Shown piece after piece: positions 31,846 to 41,517 of a stretch of DNA of 64,000 nucleotides; the first letter of the stretch is position 1; each line of letters begins with the position of its first letter. The notes beneath the pieces were generated by a model. It was given only the letters and a program-made list of their open reading frames with translations. It was not told the DNA's origin and ran no database searches. Made by a program: the position numbers and the translations under genes. Source of the DNA: Bacteroidota bacterium. GTDB lineage: Bacteria > Bacteroidota > Bacteroidia > Flavobacteriales > Flavobacteriaceae. The stretch covers positions 1-64,000 of the forward strand of contig JAFDZC010000017.1 of NCBI GenBank assembly GCA_018267095.1, written 5' to 3'.

Positions 31846-33051
31846 ATGAAATTCGGAATTATCAAAGAAAGAAAAACACCGCCCGATAGACGCGTGGTTT
31901 TTACCCCACAAGAAGCTGCTCGCCTACAGCAAGAACACCCAGAAGCACAAATTAAAGTAGAAAGCTCAGACATCAGGTTTTTTACCGACCAACAATATCA
32001 AGAGGCCGGTTTGTTGGTGACCGATGATGTGTCTGATTGCGATGTGCTTTTTGGCGTCAAAGAAGTTCCTGTGGATGCCTTGATACCGAATAAAAAATAC
32101 TTTTTCTTTTCGCATACCATCAAAAAGCAAGCGCACAACCGCAAGTTGTTGCAAGCCATTTTAGAAAAAAAGATTGACTTGTATGACCACGAAACCATCG
32201 TTGATGCGCGTGAGAAACGCTTGATTGGTTTTGGTCGTTATGCCGGCATCGTAGGCGCCTACAACGGATTGCGCGCTTTTGGGGTCAAGTTTGAACTCTT
32301 TAATATCCCCAAAGCCGAGACGCTGCACAGTAAAGATGATTTGATTCAAAAGCTCAGACGTCAGATTTTTCCGCCCATTAAGATTGTACTCACCGGTCAC
32401 GGAAAAGTAGCCATGGGCGCCAAAGAAATCCTCGACGGCATGAAAGCCAAACAAGTTTCGGTAGAAGATTTCTTGAACAAAAACTTCGCCCAGCCGGTAT
32501 ACACCCAAATTGACGTCACCGATTATTACCGGCGCAAAGACGGTCAGCCGGCCGAGAAATACGACTTTTATCAAAACCCCACCGAATATACCTCTGACTT
32601 TGAGCGCTTTACCAAAGTAGCCGATATCTTCATGGCCGGACATTTCTTCGGAGCCAATGGCCCGGAAATCTTGAGCCGCGAGATGTTGCGCGCTGCCGAT
32701 TGCAAAATCAAAGTGGTGGCCGATATCTCTTGTGATGTTGATGACGGCCCCATTGCTTGTACGCTCAAGGCTTCAACCATCGCTGAACCCTTCTTTGGTT
32801 ATTTGCCTTCAGAGCACGCCGAAGTTCCGTATATGCATCCGGGAGCCATCATCGTGATGTCTATTGATAATTTGCCTTGTGAATTGCCCAAAGACGCCAG
32901 CGAAGGTTTTGGCGAGATGTTTATGCAACACGTGATTCCGGCCTTTTTTAACGGCGATCAAGACGGTATTTTGGCCAGAGCCAAGATTACTGAAAACGGC
33001 CAACTAACGCCCAGATTTGCGTATTTACAAGATTATGTAGACGGCAAATAA
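31846..33051 (+). CDS. Saccharopine/lysine dehydrogenase-like NAD(P) oxidoreductase
   Basis: A 401-residue cytoplasmic dehydrogenase of the alanine dehydrogenase/PNT-like saccharopine dehydrogenase (lysine-forming) group. N-terminal FGIIKERKTPPDRRVVFTPQEA has the substrate-side Lys and Arg residues, FFSHTIKKQAHNRKLL and DHETIVDAREKRLIGFGRYAG are typical, and ADISCDVDDGPIACTLKAST lies near the C-terminus. The NAD-binding turn is ILTGHGKVAMGAKEIL (GxGxxxxG form). The start is the ATG at 31846, 3 codons inside a TTG at 31837. It probably makes or degrades saccharopine or a related imino acid. The gap of 63 nt to the regulator gene suggests a separate promoter there. Confidence 0.8.
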   Translation: MKFGIIKERKTPPDRRVVFTPQEAARLQQEHPEAQIKVESSDIRFFTDQQYQEAGLLVTDDVSDCDVLFGVKEVPVDALIPNKKYFFFSHTIKKQAHNRKLLQAILEKKIDLYDHETIVDAREKRLIGFGRYAGIVGAYNGLRAFGVKFELFNIPKAETLHSKDDLIQKLRRQIFPPIKIVLTGHGKVAMGAKEILDGMKAKQVSVEDFLNKNFAQPVYTQIDVTDYYRRKDGQPAEKYDFYQNPTEYTSDFERFTKVADIFMAGHFFGANGPEILSREMLRAADCKIKVVADISCDVDDGPIACTLKASTIAEPFFGYLPSEHAEVPYMHPGAIIVMSIDNLPCELPKDASEGFGEMFMQHVIPAFFNGDQDGILARAKITENGQLTPRFAYLQDYVDGK

Positions 33052-33087
33052 TTTGGGTGATAAAACTACTTAGTTGAATATCTTTTT

Positions 33088-33095
33088 TACATTTG
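33088..33095 (+). promoter_or_regulatory. -7 box for the sensor-regulator gene
   Basis: TACATTTG, 19 nt before the GTG start at 33115, so the leader would be very short. No -33 TTTG at 19-20 nt. Confidence 0.5.
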
Positions 33096-33114
33096 GGAGG
33101 CAAAATGCTCTGGT

Positions 33115-35859
33115 GTGAAAAAGATTTTTTTTTATAGCTTGATTTTACTGATTTCGGCAAGAAGTGTTGCTCAGGAACTGCTTCCTTTTGTCGAGAATTT
33201 TACCAAGTCTAATTACGCAGGAGACAATCAGGTTTGGAGTATGGCGCAAGGCGCAGATTACGCGCTTTATTTTGCTAACAATCATTATTTACTGAGATAT
33301 AACGGCGTTCGTTGGGAAAAATACCTATTGCCCAACAAAACCATTTTGAGATCTGTTTTTGCCGACCGAGATAAAATATATACCGGCTCTTACAATGAGT
33401 TTGGTTATTGGAAGCGCATCTCGGGCAAAATGAAATATACTTCGCTTTCTAGCAACAAAAAACTTTTTACCGGAGTTTCTAATAATGAAGAGGTTTGGAA
33501 GATTTTTAAATTTAAGAACCAAATTGTTTTTCAGTCGTTTAACGAACTTTATTTTTATCAAAATAATCAAATAAAAAAAGTCAGAAGCCCCATTCAATTA
33601 TCGTATTGTTTTGTTGTGCGTGATACTTTGTGTGCGGCTACGGTTCGCGATGGGGTCTATATTTATCAAAATGGTGATTTTATAAAAAAAAGCAATTGGA
33701 CAGGGCTTGAAAATTCTATCATCCATAGTATTGATGTGCATCGGGAACAAGCTTATGTTTTTACGCAAAAGAATGGCGTTTTTGTTGAGAAAAACAATCA
33801 GCTTTTGCCTTGGGACAATGCATTAAATGCCACGCTGAAGAAAGAACTCATCATTACAGCTAAGTTTACAAATGACAACCGATTGGTGATAGGTACAGCC
33901 TTCAAAGGAGTATACATTGTAGATATGCGCAATGGCAGCTATTTGAATTTAAACAGGAGCAATTCACTAAAGAATAACTCTGTACTTTCTGTAGTTTTTG
34001 ATTTAGAAAACGATATTTGGCTCGGTATGGACAATGGCATTGCGCACATTGAGATTAACTCGCCTTATTCTATTTTTTCAGATAATTCAGGCGTTTTGGG
34101 TTCGGTGTATAGTTTGGCACCCATCGAGCAAGGTTATTTGTTGGGCTCAAACCACGGAGTTTTTAAGTATCAGCATAAATCACTCGAGCTTTTGCCCAAT
34201 TCACAAGGTCAGGTTTGGGAAGTAAGCCGAGTGAGCGATAGTTATTTAATTGGTCATAACGACGGCACATTTGTTTATCAAAACGGAAGCTTGACCAAAA
34301 AGAACAATGTCAGCGGGGGGTGGAAATTTTTACAAAGCGATTACGACAACAAATTTTACCAAGCCAATTACTCGGGTATAGTCATTTATGATCACCCCAT
34401 TGATTTTGGGCATTATAAAATTGTGAAAGGCTTAACCAAACCCATCAAGAATATTGCGCAAAATAAGCCCAAAGAGCTATGGGCGGTTGATAATTATCGC
34501 AGTTTATACCGTATTACGTTTAACCATGATTTTACTGCTGAAAAAGTTGAGAACATCACACAGATGAATCAACTTTATAATGATTTCGGAGTCAAAATGA
34601 TTAATTTCAAAAATGAAATTCTTTTTTACATTGATAATGTTTGGTATCACTACAATCCTATTGCCGGGAAGTTAGAAAAGAATGTCATTTTTAATCATAA
34701 TTTTTCGGGCATTGACGAAGTTATTTCTATTGATAATTCTAGCTTCATTGTCTTGAAAGATAAGTTGTTGTATAAAATTCATCAATCGTCAGACAGGTAT
34801 ATTTGGGAGTTAATTCCGGAAAAATATTACGAAGGAAAAATCATCAATCAAGACACAAAAGTCTTTAAGTATGGCTCTTTGTTACTCATGAATTTAGATG
34901 ATGGGTTTATTTCTTTTAAAATGGACAATATTAACCGTCCAAAACAAGAAGTATCGGTTGAAGCTTTTTATGCGGGACAATTACTCACAGATGATGTTTC
35001 GATTAAATACAATCAATCGATAGATTTAGAGGTTATTTCTAAGTATTATGGCTACAATCGGTTGGGATTGTTTTATACGCTGAACAACGCTAAAAATTAT
35101 CTTCCCATCAAGAACGGCTTGGTCAATTTAACCAATCTGATGAGTGGCAATCAACAGGTTAAGATTTTTCACAATGATGGCGAAAAGTTTATTGTTATAA
35201 AAGAGTTTGAATTTTATGTGAATCGCCCTTGGTATTTCTCGGTTTTGATGATTTTAGTATATATATTGATTATTTCAGGTGCTTTTTATATATACTATCG
35301 TTGGAATAAAATCAGATACATCGAAAAGCTTAAGCTCAAAGAAGAAGAACTAAAACATCAGCAACAAATCTTAGAGCTTGAGCTCATTGCCGAGAACAAC
35401 CTCAAGATGCAAGAGTATGAAAAGAGTATGCTTGAAGTACAAGTACAATCTAAAGTATCCGAATTGGCAGGAAAGTCTTTGTCAATTGCCAAACAGTCAG
35501 AAATGATTGAAAGAATTGAAGATATTTTAGACTCTGAACATGAACTGGCTCAGTTAAAAAGCAAAATTAAGAAAGCCATCAGAGTCAATGCCCTAAATAA
35601 AAACGAATGGCAAAGCTTTGAAAAGAACTTATTGCAAAGCCACAAAGATTTTGCACAAAAGCTAACGCAATTATACCCGAGTCTGACTTCAAAAGATATC
35701 AAGTTGTGTATTTACTTAAAAATGAATTTGTCTTCAAAAGAAATTGCTCCTTTGATGAACATCTCTTATCGTGGCGTTGAGTTACATCGTTATCGATTGC
35801 GCAAGAAACTGGGCCTATCTGCCGATGAAAATCTTTCAAGGTTTATGATTAACCTATAA
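33115..35859 (+). CDS. SusR-like membrane sensor with propeller and HTH domain
   Basis: A 914-residue regulator. A signal anchor (KKIFFYSLILLISARSVAQ) precedes two-component-regulator propeller repeats (about 25-610; for example VLSVVFDLENDIWLGMDNGI) and a Y_Y_Y-type domain (about 640-700). One membrane helix is at about 705-728 (WYFSVLMILVYILIISGAFY). Then comes a coiled coil (about 735-790, rich in KLKEEELKHQQQ) and a LuxR-type HTH at about 857-900 (TSKDIKLCIYLKMNLSSKEI). It lacks histidine-kinase motifs, so it acts directly on DNA from the membrane, as SusR does for starch. The GTG start gives the signal peptide; an out-of-frame ATG lies just before. It likely controls the polysaccharide locus beginning at 36111. 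Confidence 0.88.
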   Translation: MKKIFFYSLILLISARSVAQELLPFVENFTKSNYAGDNQVWSMAQGADYALYFANNHYLLRYNGVRWEKYLLPNKTILRSVFADRDKIYTGSYNEFGYWKRISGKMKYTSLSSNKKLFTGVSNNEEVWKIFKFKNQIVFQSFNELYFYQNNQIKKVRSPIQLSYCFVVRDTLCAATVRDGVYIYQNGDFIKKSNWTGLENSIIHSIDVHREQAYVFTQKNGVFVEKNNQLLPWDNALNATLKKELIITAKFTNDNRLVIGTAFKGVYIVDMRNGSYLNLNRSNSLKNNSVLSVVFDLENDIWLGMDNGIAHIEINSPYSIFSDNSGVLGSVYSLAPIEQGYLLGSNHGVFKYQHKSLELLPNSQGQVWEVSRVSDSYLIGHNDGTFVYQNGSLTKKNNVSGGWKFLQSDYDNKFYQANYSGIVIYDHPIDFGHYKIVKGLTKPIKNIAQNKPKELWAVDNYRSLYRITFNHDFTAEKVENITQMNQLYNDFGVKMINFKNEILFYIDNVWYHYNPIAGKLEKNVIFNHNFSGIDEVISIDNSSFIVLKDKLLYKIHQSSDRYIWELIPEKYYEGKIINQDTKVFKYGSLLLMNLDDGFISFKMDNINRPKQEVSVEAFYAGQLLTDDVSIKYNQSIDLEVISKYYGYNRLGLFYTLNNAKNYLPIKNGLVNLTNLMSGNQQVKIFHNDGEKFIVIKEFEFYVNRPWYFSVLMILVYILIISGAFYIYYRWNKIRYIEKLKLKEEELKHQQQILELELIAENNLKMQEYEKSMLEVQVQSKVSELAGKSLSIAKQSEMIERIEDILDSEHELAQLKSKIKKAIRVNALNKNEWQSFEKNLLQSHKDFAQKLTQLYPSLTSKDIKLCIYLKMNLSSKEIAPLMNISYRGVELHRYRLRKKLGLSADENLSRFMINL

Positions 35860-36028
35860 AAACATCAGTTTTTTTGCTGACTATTCAAATAATTTAGAGA
35901 TTAATTTTCAGATTCATAGCTCATCAACGCTACATCAAATACTTCATTTTTCGATGAGTTTTTAAATTTTAATTAACATTTTATAAAACTCATTTACAGA
36001 AGCTTAAATATTTTTTTCAAAAAAATGA

Positions 36029-36085
36029 TGTAGTAATGTAGTGTTATTATAATCATTACTACAACGTTGTAATTTAGTACATTAG
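36029..36085 (+). promoter_or_regulatory. Operator and promoter region of the susC operon
   Basis: Perfect 10-bp inverted repeat TGTAGTAATG (36029-36038) / CATTACTACA (36054-36063), 15 nt apart. It overlaps a 12-bp palindrome TACAACGTTGTA (36060-36071) and is followed by TACATTAG (36078-36085), a weak -7 box. TTACTACAACGTT (36056-36068) is the exact inverse of the motif upstream of 31846. Confidence 0.65.
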
Positions 36086-36110
36086 CCTAACCGCAATTTA
36101 ATTTCAAAAC

Positions 36111-39017
36111 ATGAAAAATTATTATTGGTTTTGGCTGCTCTTTATATCAGCATTTATCAAAGCGCAAACAATTAGTGGTGTTGTACTTGACAACAATCAA
36201 AAAGGTATTCCGGGTGTAAGCATTAAGTTAAAAGCCAAAGCCAAAGAAACCATTACTGATTTTGAGGGAAAGTTTATCATCAATGCTTCTGAAGGCGATG
36301 TCATTGAATTTAGTTATGTTGGTTATGAAACACAAACTAAGAAAGCCACTCAAGGCATGCAAGTTGTTTTAATCAGCGAAGTCAACGCTCTGAGCGAGGT
36401 AGTAGTGGTAGGATACGGAACCAAAAAGAAAGGCGCGATAACCGGGTCAGTGGTTCAAATCAAATCAGATGAACTTTTGAAACAACCTTCGCAAAGCGCT
36501 ATTCAAGCTATTCAAGGAAAAGCTGCCGGTGTAAACATCGTGACCAATGATGAGCCCGGGGCGCAACCGAACATCATTATTCGTGGATTGGGTACAGTAA
36601 CCGGAGCCAGTACACCGTTATATGTGATTGATAATGTTGAGACCAACGGATTAAATGGCTTGAGCCCGAATGATATTGAAAGCATAGATATTCTTAAAGA
36701 TGCAGCTTCGTTGGCTATTTACGGGCAAAAGGGCGCCAATGGTGTGGTTTTGATATCCACAAAAAAAGGGAAGATAGGCGAGCCTAAAGTGACCATTGAT
36801 TCTTATTACGGACAAAAGAGCATCATGAAAAAAGTAAAACTTGCCGATGCTTATCGCTATGCCTATTACAGCAATTCTGCGATGGGCTCGAGTTCGTATT
36901 TTAATATGTCGCCCAAGGTTAATACCAATTGGTTAGATGAAATTACTGAAGTTGGTGAAGTATACAGCAACTCATTTTCATTGACCGGAGCAAGCGAAAA
37001 GGTCAATTACTCGTTGTCAGCTTCTCATTACGACGAGAAGGGAATTTTGATGGGAACACATTATAAGCGCCTCAATGTGCTTTCAAACAACGATTATTTC
37101 TTGTTTGACAAAAGACTCAAGATTACCAGCTTTGTAAATTTTTCAAACGAAAACAATGCCACCAAGCCCGCTTCAGCTTTTACAGCTGCTTATAAACAGG
37201 CGCCGATTATGCCGGTATACGATGCCAACGGAAACTTTGCGCAGCCCCTGATTAATTCATTGGGTTATAATGATGTTGAAGGAATTCGATACAACAATGT
37301 CGCCAACCCAGTGGCCATGCTTGAAACGGTGAATAATAAAATGCGCCGAATTAATTTAACGGCTTCTTTTGGTGCCGAACTAAAAATTACCGATTACCTC
37401 AAATTTAACTCGCGCTATGGTGCAACCTACATCACCGATCAGAATTTTTATTTTTCTGAATTGATCAACGTAGTTTCAACCAATTACAACTCGTTGACCC
37501 AAAATCGCTACAATGAGTACAATTGGAACTTTGACAATTTTTTCACCTTTAAAAAAGATTTCGGAAATCATGGGTTGACCGCTGTTTTGGGTATGTCAAA
37601 AACCATTTTTAACAACTACGAGACCTTATCGGCTACGCGATACAATGTGCCGTACCAAGACAATTATTGGTCTTTGGATTTTTCGACCAACAATACTCCG
37701 GTTGCTCCGGGTTCAGTAGTTTCAAACCGTTCATCAACGCCCATTGTAACGGTGGCTTATTTTGCCCGTGCCGAATATGACTATAAATCAAAATATCTTT
37801 TAACGGCCATAGTGCGTCGTGAAGGGATTAGTTCTTTTTTGAACAACCAGCGCTATGAAAACTTTCCGTCTATTTCGGCCGGTTGGATTGTCAGCAAAGA
37901 GTCGTTTATGCAAAACCAAAATCTGATCAACTTTTTGAAACTCAAAATGAGTTACGGCGTGGTTGGAAACGGTCGTGGTTCTTTTGCCTTAAACACGCGC
38001 AATTTTACGGTTGGCCAAAATAATTATGCATTCGGAAACAATCAAAACATCTATCCGGGCTCTGTATTGGCTTATGAAGTTGATGATAACCTAACGTGGG
38101 AAAAGATGAAAGAGTTTGACTTTGGATTTGACTTTGCTATGTTGGAGAATAAACTTTCCGGAACTATTGATTACTACAACCGAAAGAATACGGATGTTAT
38201 TTTGCCGGTTGACTTACCGGATGTCATTGCTCCGGGCATTGTCTATCAAAACGTAGGAGTGGTGACCAACAAAGGAATTGAGGCAACCCTTAACTACAAA
38301 AGAACCCTCAACAAGAACTGGAGTTTTTCAGTAGGCGGAAATATCTCGTTCAATCAAAATGAATTATCCGAGGTAAACAGCCCGTATTTTAAAAATCTTT
38401 CCGGGGGTAACTTAGGTAATGGAATCGATGTAAAACAAGTGGTGGTGGGTGAGCCTTTGGGCAGTTTTTATGTTTATCAGCAAAATGGCTACAACTCAGA
38501 CGGATGGTTTAATTACGGCAGTCAAAAAGTGATTGCCGGTTCTTATCTTCCGAAATATACCTACGGACTCAACTTGAACTTGAATTACAAGAACTTTGAT
38601 TTTTCAGTTTATACCTATGGTGTGGGCGGGAACAAAATATACAACGGGAAAAAAGCCCAGCGTTTTGGCAACGAAAACATTGAGTATGATATCTTGGATA
38701 GCTTCTGGACACCATCAACGCCCAATGCTACCAATCCGAAGCCATTTAACGACGTTCCACCGGCCTTGAGTTATTATGTTGAAGACGGAAGCTTTTTTAG
38801 AATCAACAACATTACTTTGGGTTATAGTATGAATAATGTTTGGAAAGACAAACTCAAAATCCGTTTGTATTTCACGGCCATCAATCCGTTTATTTTTACC
38901 AAATACACGGGCTACTCGCCAGAGGTTTCCGGAAATCCGTTAGGTGGTGCCGGAATCGAATTAGATGCTTATCCAACCAACCGAACTTTGCTATTTGGCG
39001 CTAATTTTAAAATTTAA
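36111..39017 (+). CDS. SusC/RagA-family TonB-dependent transporter
   Basis: A 968-residue outer-membrane transporter that imports oligosaccharides with SusD. Signal peptide to about Ala18. A carboxypeptidase-regulatory-like domain (about 20-95; ISGVVLDNNQKGIPGVSIK) and the SusC box VVVGYGTKKKGAITGSV (about 98-114) precede the plug (about 120-230; IRGLGTVTGASTPLYVIDNV, VLKDAASLAIYGQKGANGVV-like) and a 22-strand barrel ending LLFGANFKI. Its TonB energy comes from the inner membrane ExbBD-TonB. SusD follows after only 3 nt. Confidence 0.95.
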   Translation: MKNYYWFWLLFISAFIKAQTISGVVLDNNQKGIPGVSIKLKAKAKETITDFEGKFIINASEGDVIEFSYVGYETQTKKATQGMQVVLISEVNALSEVVVVGYGTKKKGAITGSVVQIKSDELLKQPSQSAIQAIQGKAAGVNIVTNDEPGAQPNIIIRGLGTVTGASTPLYVIDNVETNGLNGLSPNDIESIDILKDAASLAIYGQKGANGVVLISTKKGKIGEPKVTIDSYYGQKSIMKKVKLADAYRYAYYSNSAMGSSSYFNMSPKVNTNWLDEITEVGEVYSNSFSLTGASEKVNYSLSASHYDEKGILMGTHYKRLNVLSNNDYFLFDKRLKITSFVNFSNENNATKPASAFTAAYKQAPIMPVYDANGNFAQPLINSLGYNDVEGIRYNNVANPVAMLETVNNKMRRINLTASFGAELKITDYLKFNSRYGATYITDQNFYFSELINVVSTNYNSLTQNRYNEYNWNFDNFFTFKKDFGNHGLTAVLGMSKTIFNNYETLSATRYNVPYQDNYWSLDFSTNNTPVAPGSVVSNRSSTPIVTVAYFARAEYDYKSKYLLTAIVRREGISSFLNNQRYENFPSISAGWIVSKESFMQNQNLINFLKLKMSYGVVGNGRGSFALNTRNFTVGQNNYAFGNNQNIYPGSVLAYEVDDNLTWEKMKEFDFGFDFAMLENKLSGTIDYYNRKNTDVILPVDLPDVIAPGIVYQNVGVVTNKGIEATLNYKRTLNKNWSFSVGGNISFNQNELSEVNSPYFKNLSGGNLGNGIDVKQVVVGEPLGSFYVYQQNGYNSDGWFNYGSQKVIAGSYLPKYTYGLNLNLNYKNFDFSVYTYGVGGNKIYNGKKAQRFGNENIEYDILDSFWTPSTPNATNPKPFNDVPPALSYYVEDGSFFRINNITLGYSMNNVWKDKLKIRLYFTAINPFIFTKYTGYSPEVSGNPLGGAGIELDAYPTNRTLLFGANFKI

Positions 39018-39020
39018 GCT

Positions 39021-40481
39021 ATGAACTTCACTTTAAGAAAAATTAGTTTTGGTTTATTGATCTTGGGTGTTGCTGCTACCATTAGCTGTGATCGTGACCT
39101 GGATGTAGAACCAAAAGACAACATCTCTGAAATTGACTTTTTAAACAATAAAGAAAATGCCACTGCGCTGGTTAATGGCGTTTATAATGCCATGCTCGAT
39201 TGGAAAATGTATTCGTTTTCCTGGATTGGCATGACCAGTATGACTTCGGATGATGCTGATAAAGGCTCAACACCCGGCGATACCGGAACTGACAAACACA
39301 AATTAGACGCACTCAATTTTGATTCTTCAATGGTTTCGCTCAGAGAAGTTTGGGATGCGCATTATGAAGGAATTTACCGAGCCAATTCAGCACTGTATTA
39401 CTTAGAGCAACTCACCATTGAGCAAAACCTCAAAAAAAGACTGATTGGCGAGGTGAAATTTTTGCGTGCCTTGTGGTATTTTGATTTGGTTAGATGTTTT
39501 GGCGGAGTTCCGGTGGTCGTTCAAAAAATTGATTTGAACGATACAGCTTTGGTGAATCAATTGGTGAATCACCGCAAATCCAAAGAAGAAACCTATGCGC
39601 AAATCGAGGCTGATTTATTGAGTGCCATTGAATTGCTTCCGAATGCATCCCAATATGCCGCCGAAGACAAAGGTAGAGCTTCTAAAGGAGCAGCTCAAGG
39701 ATTATTGGCCAAAGTCTATTTATACCAAGAAAAATGGCAACAGTCTTATGACATGGCCAATCAAGTCAGCGGATACAGTTTGCTCACCAATTATGCAGAC
39801 GTTTGGAGAGAGAGCAGTGAGAACGGACCAGAATCACTTTTTGAAGTGCAAGCAACTTTAGGAAAAGGCGTTCAGGGTTATACCGATGTACAAAGTCCGC
39901 GCGGAACCCCTGATTTGGGTTGGGGATTCAACACACCAACGGTAAAGTTGGTCAATTCATACGAGCCGGGCGATGTTCGTAAAAATGCAACCATTATGTT
40001 TGTAACCGCAACCCCTTTTACCCTTTGGGACGGATACCAAGGTTCGCCTTCATGGAACAATCCGCGTTACAACTACAAAGCATATCAAAGCAGCTTGGTC
40101 GAATCGTGGAACGGAAACAAAAGCGAAACCGCCAAAAACATTCGCATCCTTAAATACAGCGACTTGCTACTGATCAAAGCCGAAGCGGGTTACCATATCG
40201 GAAATTCTGGCGATGCCCTGAGCATCATCAATCTTATCAGACACAGAGCCGGCTTATCAGATTTAACTTCAGTAGATCTTCCGGCAATTTACAAAGAGCG
40301 TCATCTTGAAATGGCTATGGAACACGAGCGTTGGTTTGACCTCATCAGAACCGGACAGGCCGTGAGCGCAATGGCTGCCGATGGCAAAACATTTGTTCCG
40401 GGTGTTCATGAAGTATTCCCAATCCCTTATAATGCAATACTTCAAAGTAATTTTCAACTAACTCAAAACAACGGATATTAA
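39021..40481 (+). CDS. SusD/RagB-family nutrient-binding lipoprotein
   Basis: A 486-residue lipoprotein: lipobox AATISC with Cys23, exposed at the outer face of the outer membrane, where it captures glycan for the SusC channel. TPR-like helices with YRANSALYYLEQL and KFLRALWYFDLVRCFGGVPVV, and the C-terminal ERHLEMAMEHERWFDLIRTGQA are SusD hallmarks. The length is normal. Third in a cluster with SusC directly upstream; a lipoprotein follows. Confidence 0.95.
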   Translation: MNFTLRKISFGLLILGVAATISCDRDLDVEPKDNISEIDFLNNKENATALVNGVYNAMLDWKMYSFSWIGMTSMTSDDADKGSTPGDTGTDKHKLDALNFDSSMVSLREVWDAHYEGIYRANSALYYLEQLTIEQNLKKRLIGEVKFLRALWYFDLVRCFGGVPVVVQKIDLNDTALVNQLVNHRKSKEETYAQIEADLLSAIELLPNASQYAAEDKGRASKGAAQGLLAKVYLYQEKWQQSYDMANQVSGYSLLTNYADVWRESSENGPESLFEVQATLGKGVQGYTDVQSPRGTPDLGWGFNTPTVKLVNSYEPGDVRKNATIMFVTATPFTLWDGYQGSPSWNNPRYNYKAYQSSLVESWNGNKSETAKNIRILKYSDLLLIKAEAGYHIGNSGDALSIINLIRHRAGLSDLTSVDLPAIYKERHLEMAMEHERWFDLIRTGQAVSAMAADGKTFVPGVHEVFPIPYNAILQSNFQLTQNNGY

Positions 40482-40518
40482 CTCATTATTAATTTAATCA
40501 TTTATCTATTTTACTATT

Positions 40519-41451
40519 ATGAAAACAAACAGAATTTTATTGGCTGCACTAGGTTTAGGTATTACCATGTCTACAATTATTGCTTGTAGTAGTGACAGCA
40601 GCAGTTCAAGTTCATTGCCACCCATCGGAGGATATAACTCAGCAAATGAAGTAGGAGCGGCAAACTTAAAAGCTTATTGGCCTTTAAACGGTAACGGTAC
40701 CGAGTCAAAGTCTAATACTACTCCGTCGTCATCGGCAGGAACCACTTGGACCACTGGTATCAAAGGTCAATGTGCCAATTTTGCCGAAGGATATTTAGCT
40801 TATCCTGCAATTTCTAGTTTAAACTCAGCTTCAAGTATGACCATCAGTTTGTGGGCCAATGTATCGAACAATGGCTCAACTCCTTCTATGTTCTTCCAAA
40901 TGACGCGTCCGATTGATGCCTCTAGTGACGAATGGGCTGGTAGTATCAACTTTATGTCTGAAACAGGCTGGAAAGCTGCTACAGTTGATTCGTTAACGGT
41001 TAAAGGTTTGGCCGTGATTAAAAACCCAGACAACTCTGCCAACTGGCAAGATACTCGTAATACGATTAAATTGGATGCGGGTATGATCGCCGAAAACGCT
41101 GCTAATCCAACAGGGACACAACACGTGGCAGCTCCTAACAAAAACGGAGGTAAATGGGCACATTATGTTATGGTTTGGGACGGTGAGGCTGGAACTTTTA
41201 AAGTATATGCTAACGGTCAAAAAATCTCCAACCCAAAATGGGAAACCAGAGGTGGTGGTAGTGCCCTTAACTTAAACTTCTTCTCGCCAGCTAAACCATT
41301 AATTGGTACTTTTGGTTCAGTAATTCACGGAACTCCTGATTCTTGGCAAAAATCTTTAACAGGAAAACTTGATGAAATCCGTGTTTGGGACAAAGCTTTG
41401 TCAGCTGCCGACATTAATTCATTATACGAGTTAGAAAAAGCCGGTAGATAA
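40519..41451 (+). CDS. LamG-domain surface lipoprotein
   Basis: A 310-residue lipoprotein: lipobox TIIAC with Cys23 followed by a Ser-rich linker (SSDSSSSSS). The rest is a LamG/concanavalin-like domain: LKAYWPLNGNGTESK, MTISLWANVS, HYVMVWDGEAGTFKVYANG and the closing KLDEIRVWDKALSAADINSLYELE. It occupies the SusE/F position right after SusD and probably binds the target glycan at the cell surface. A hairpin terminator or attenuator at 41472-41506 follows. Confidence 0.85.
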   Translation: MKTNRILLAALGLGITMSTIIACSSDSSSSSSLPPIGGYNSANEVGAANLKAYWPLNGNGTESKSNTTPSSSAGTTWTTGIKGQCANFAEGYLAYPAISSLNSASSMTISLWANVSNNGSTPSMFFQMTRPIDASSDEWAGSINFMSETGWKAATVDSLTVKGLAVIKNPDNSANWQDTRNTIKLDAGMIAENAANPTGTQHVAAPNKNGGKWAHYVMVWDGEAGTFKVYANGQKISNPKWETRGGGSALNLNFFSPAKPLIGTFGSVIHGTPDSWQKSLTGKLDEIRVWDKALSAADINSLYELEKAGR

Positions 41452-41471
41452 TTTTAATTAGCATGTTCAAT

Positions 41472-41506
41472 GAGTCCGGGCTTCAGAGCCCGGATTCTTT
41501 TTTCTA
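41472..41506 (+). terminator. Hairpin after the susCD-LamG genes
   Basis: Perfect stem TCCGGGCT (41475-41482) / AGCCCGGA (41487-41494), 4-nt loop, then TTCTTTTTT. As it lies within the gene cluster it may lower, rather than end, expression of the enzyme genes. Confidence 0.8.
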
Positions 41507-41517
41507 AAAAATCACTT

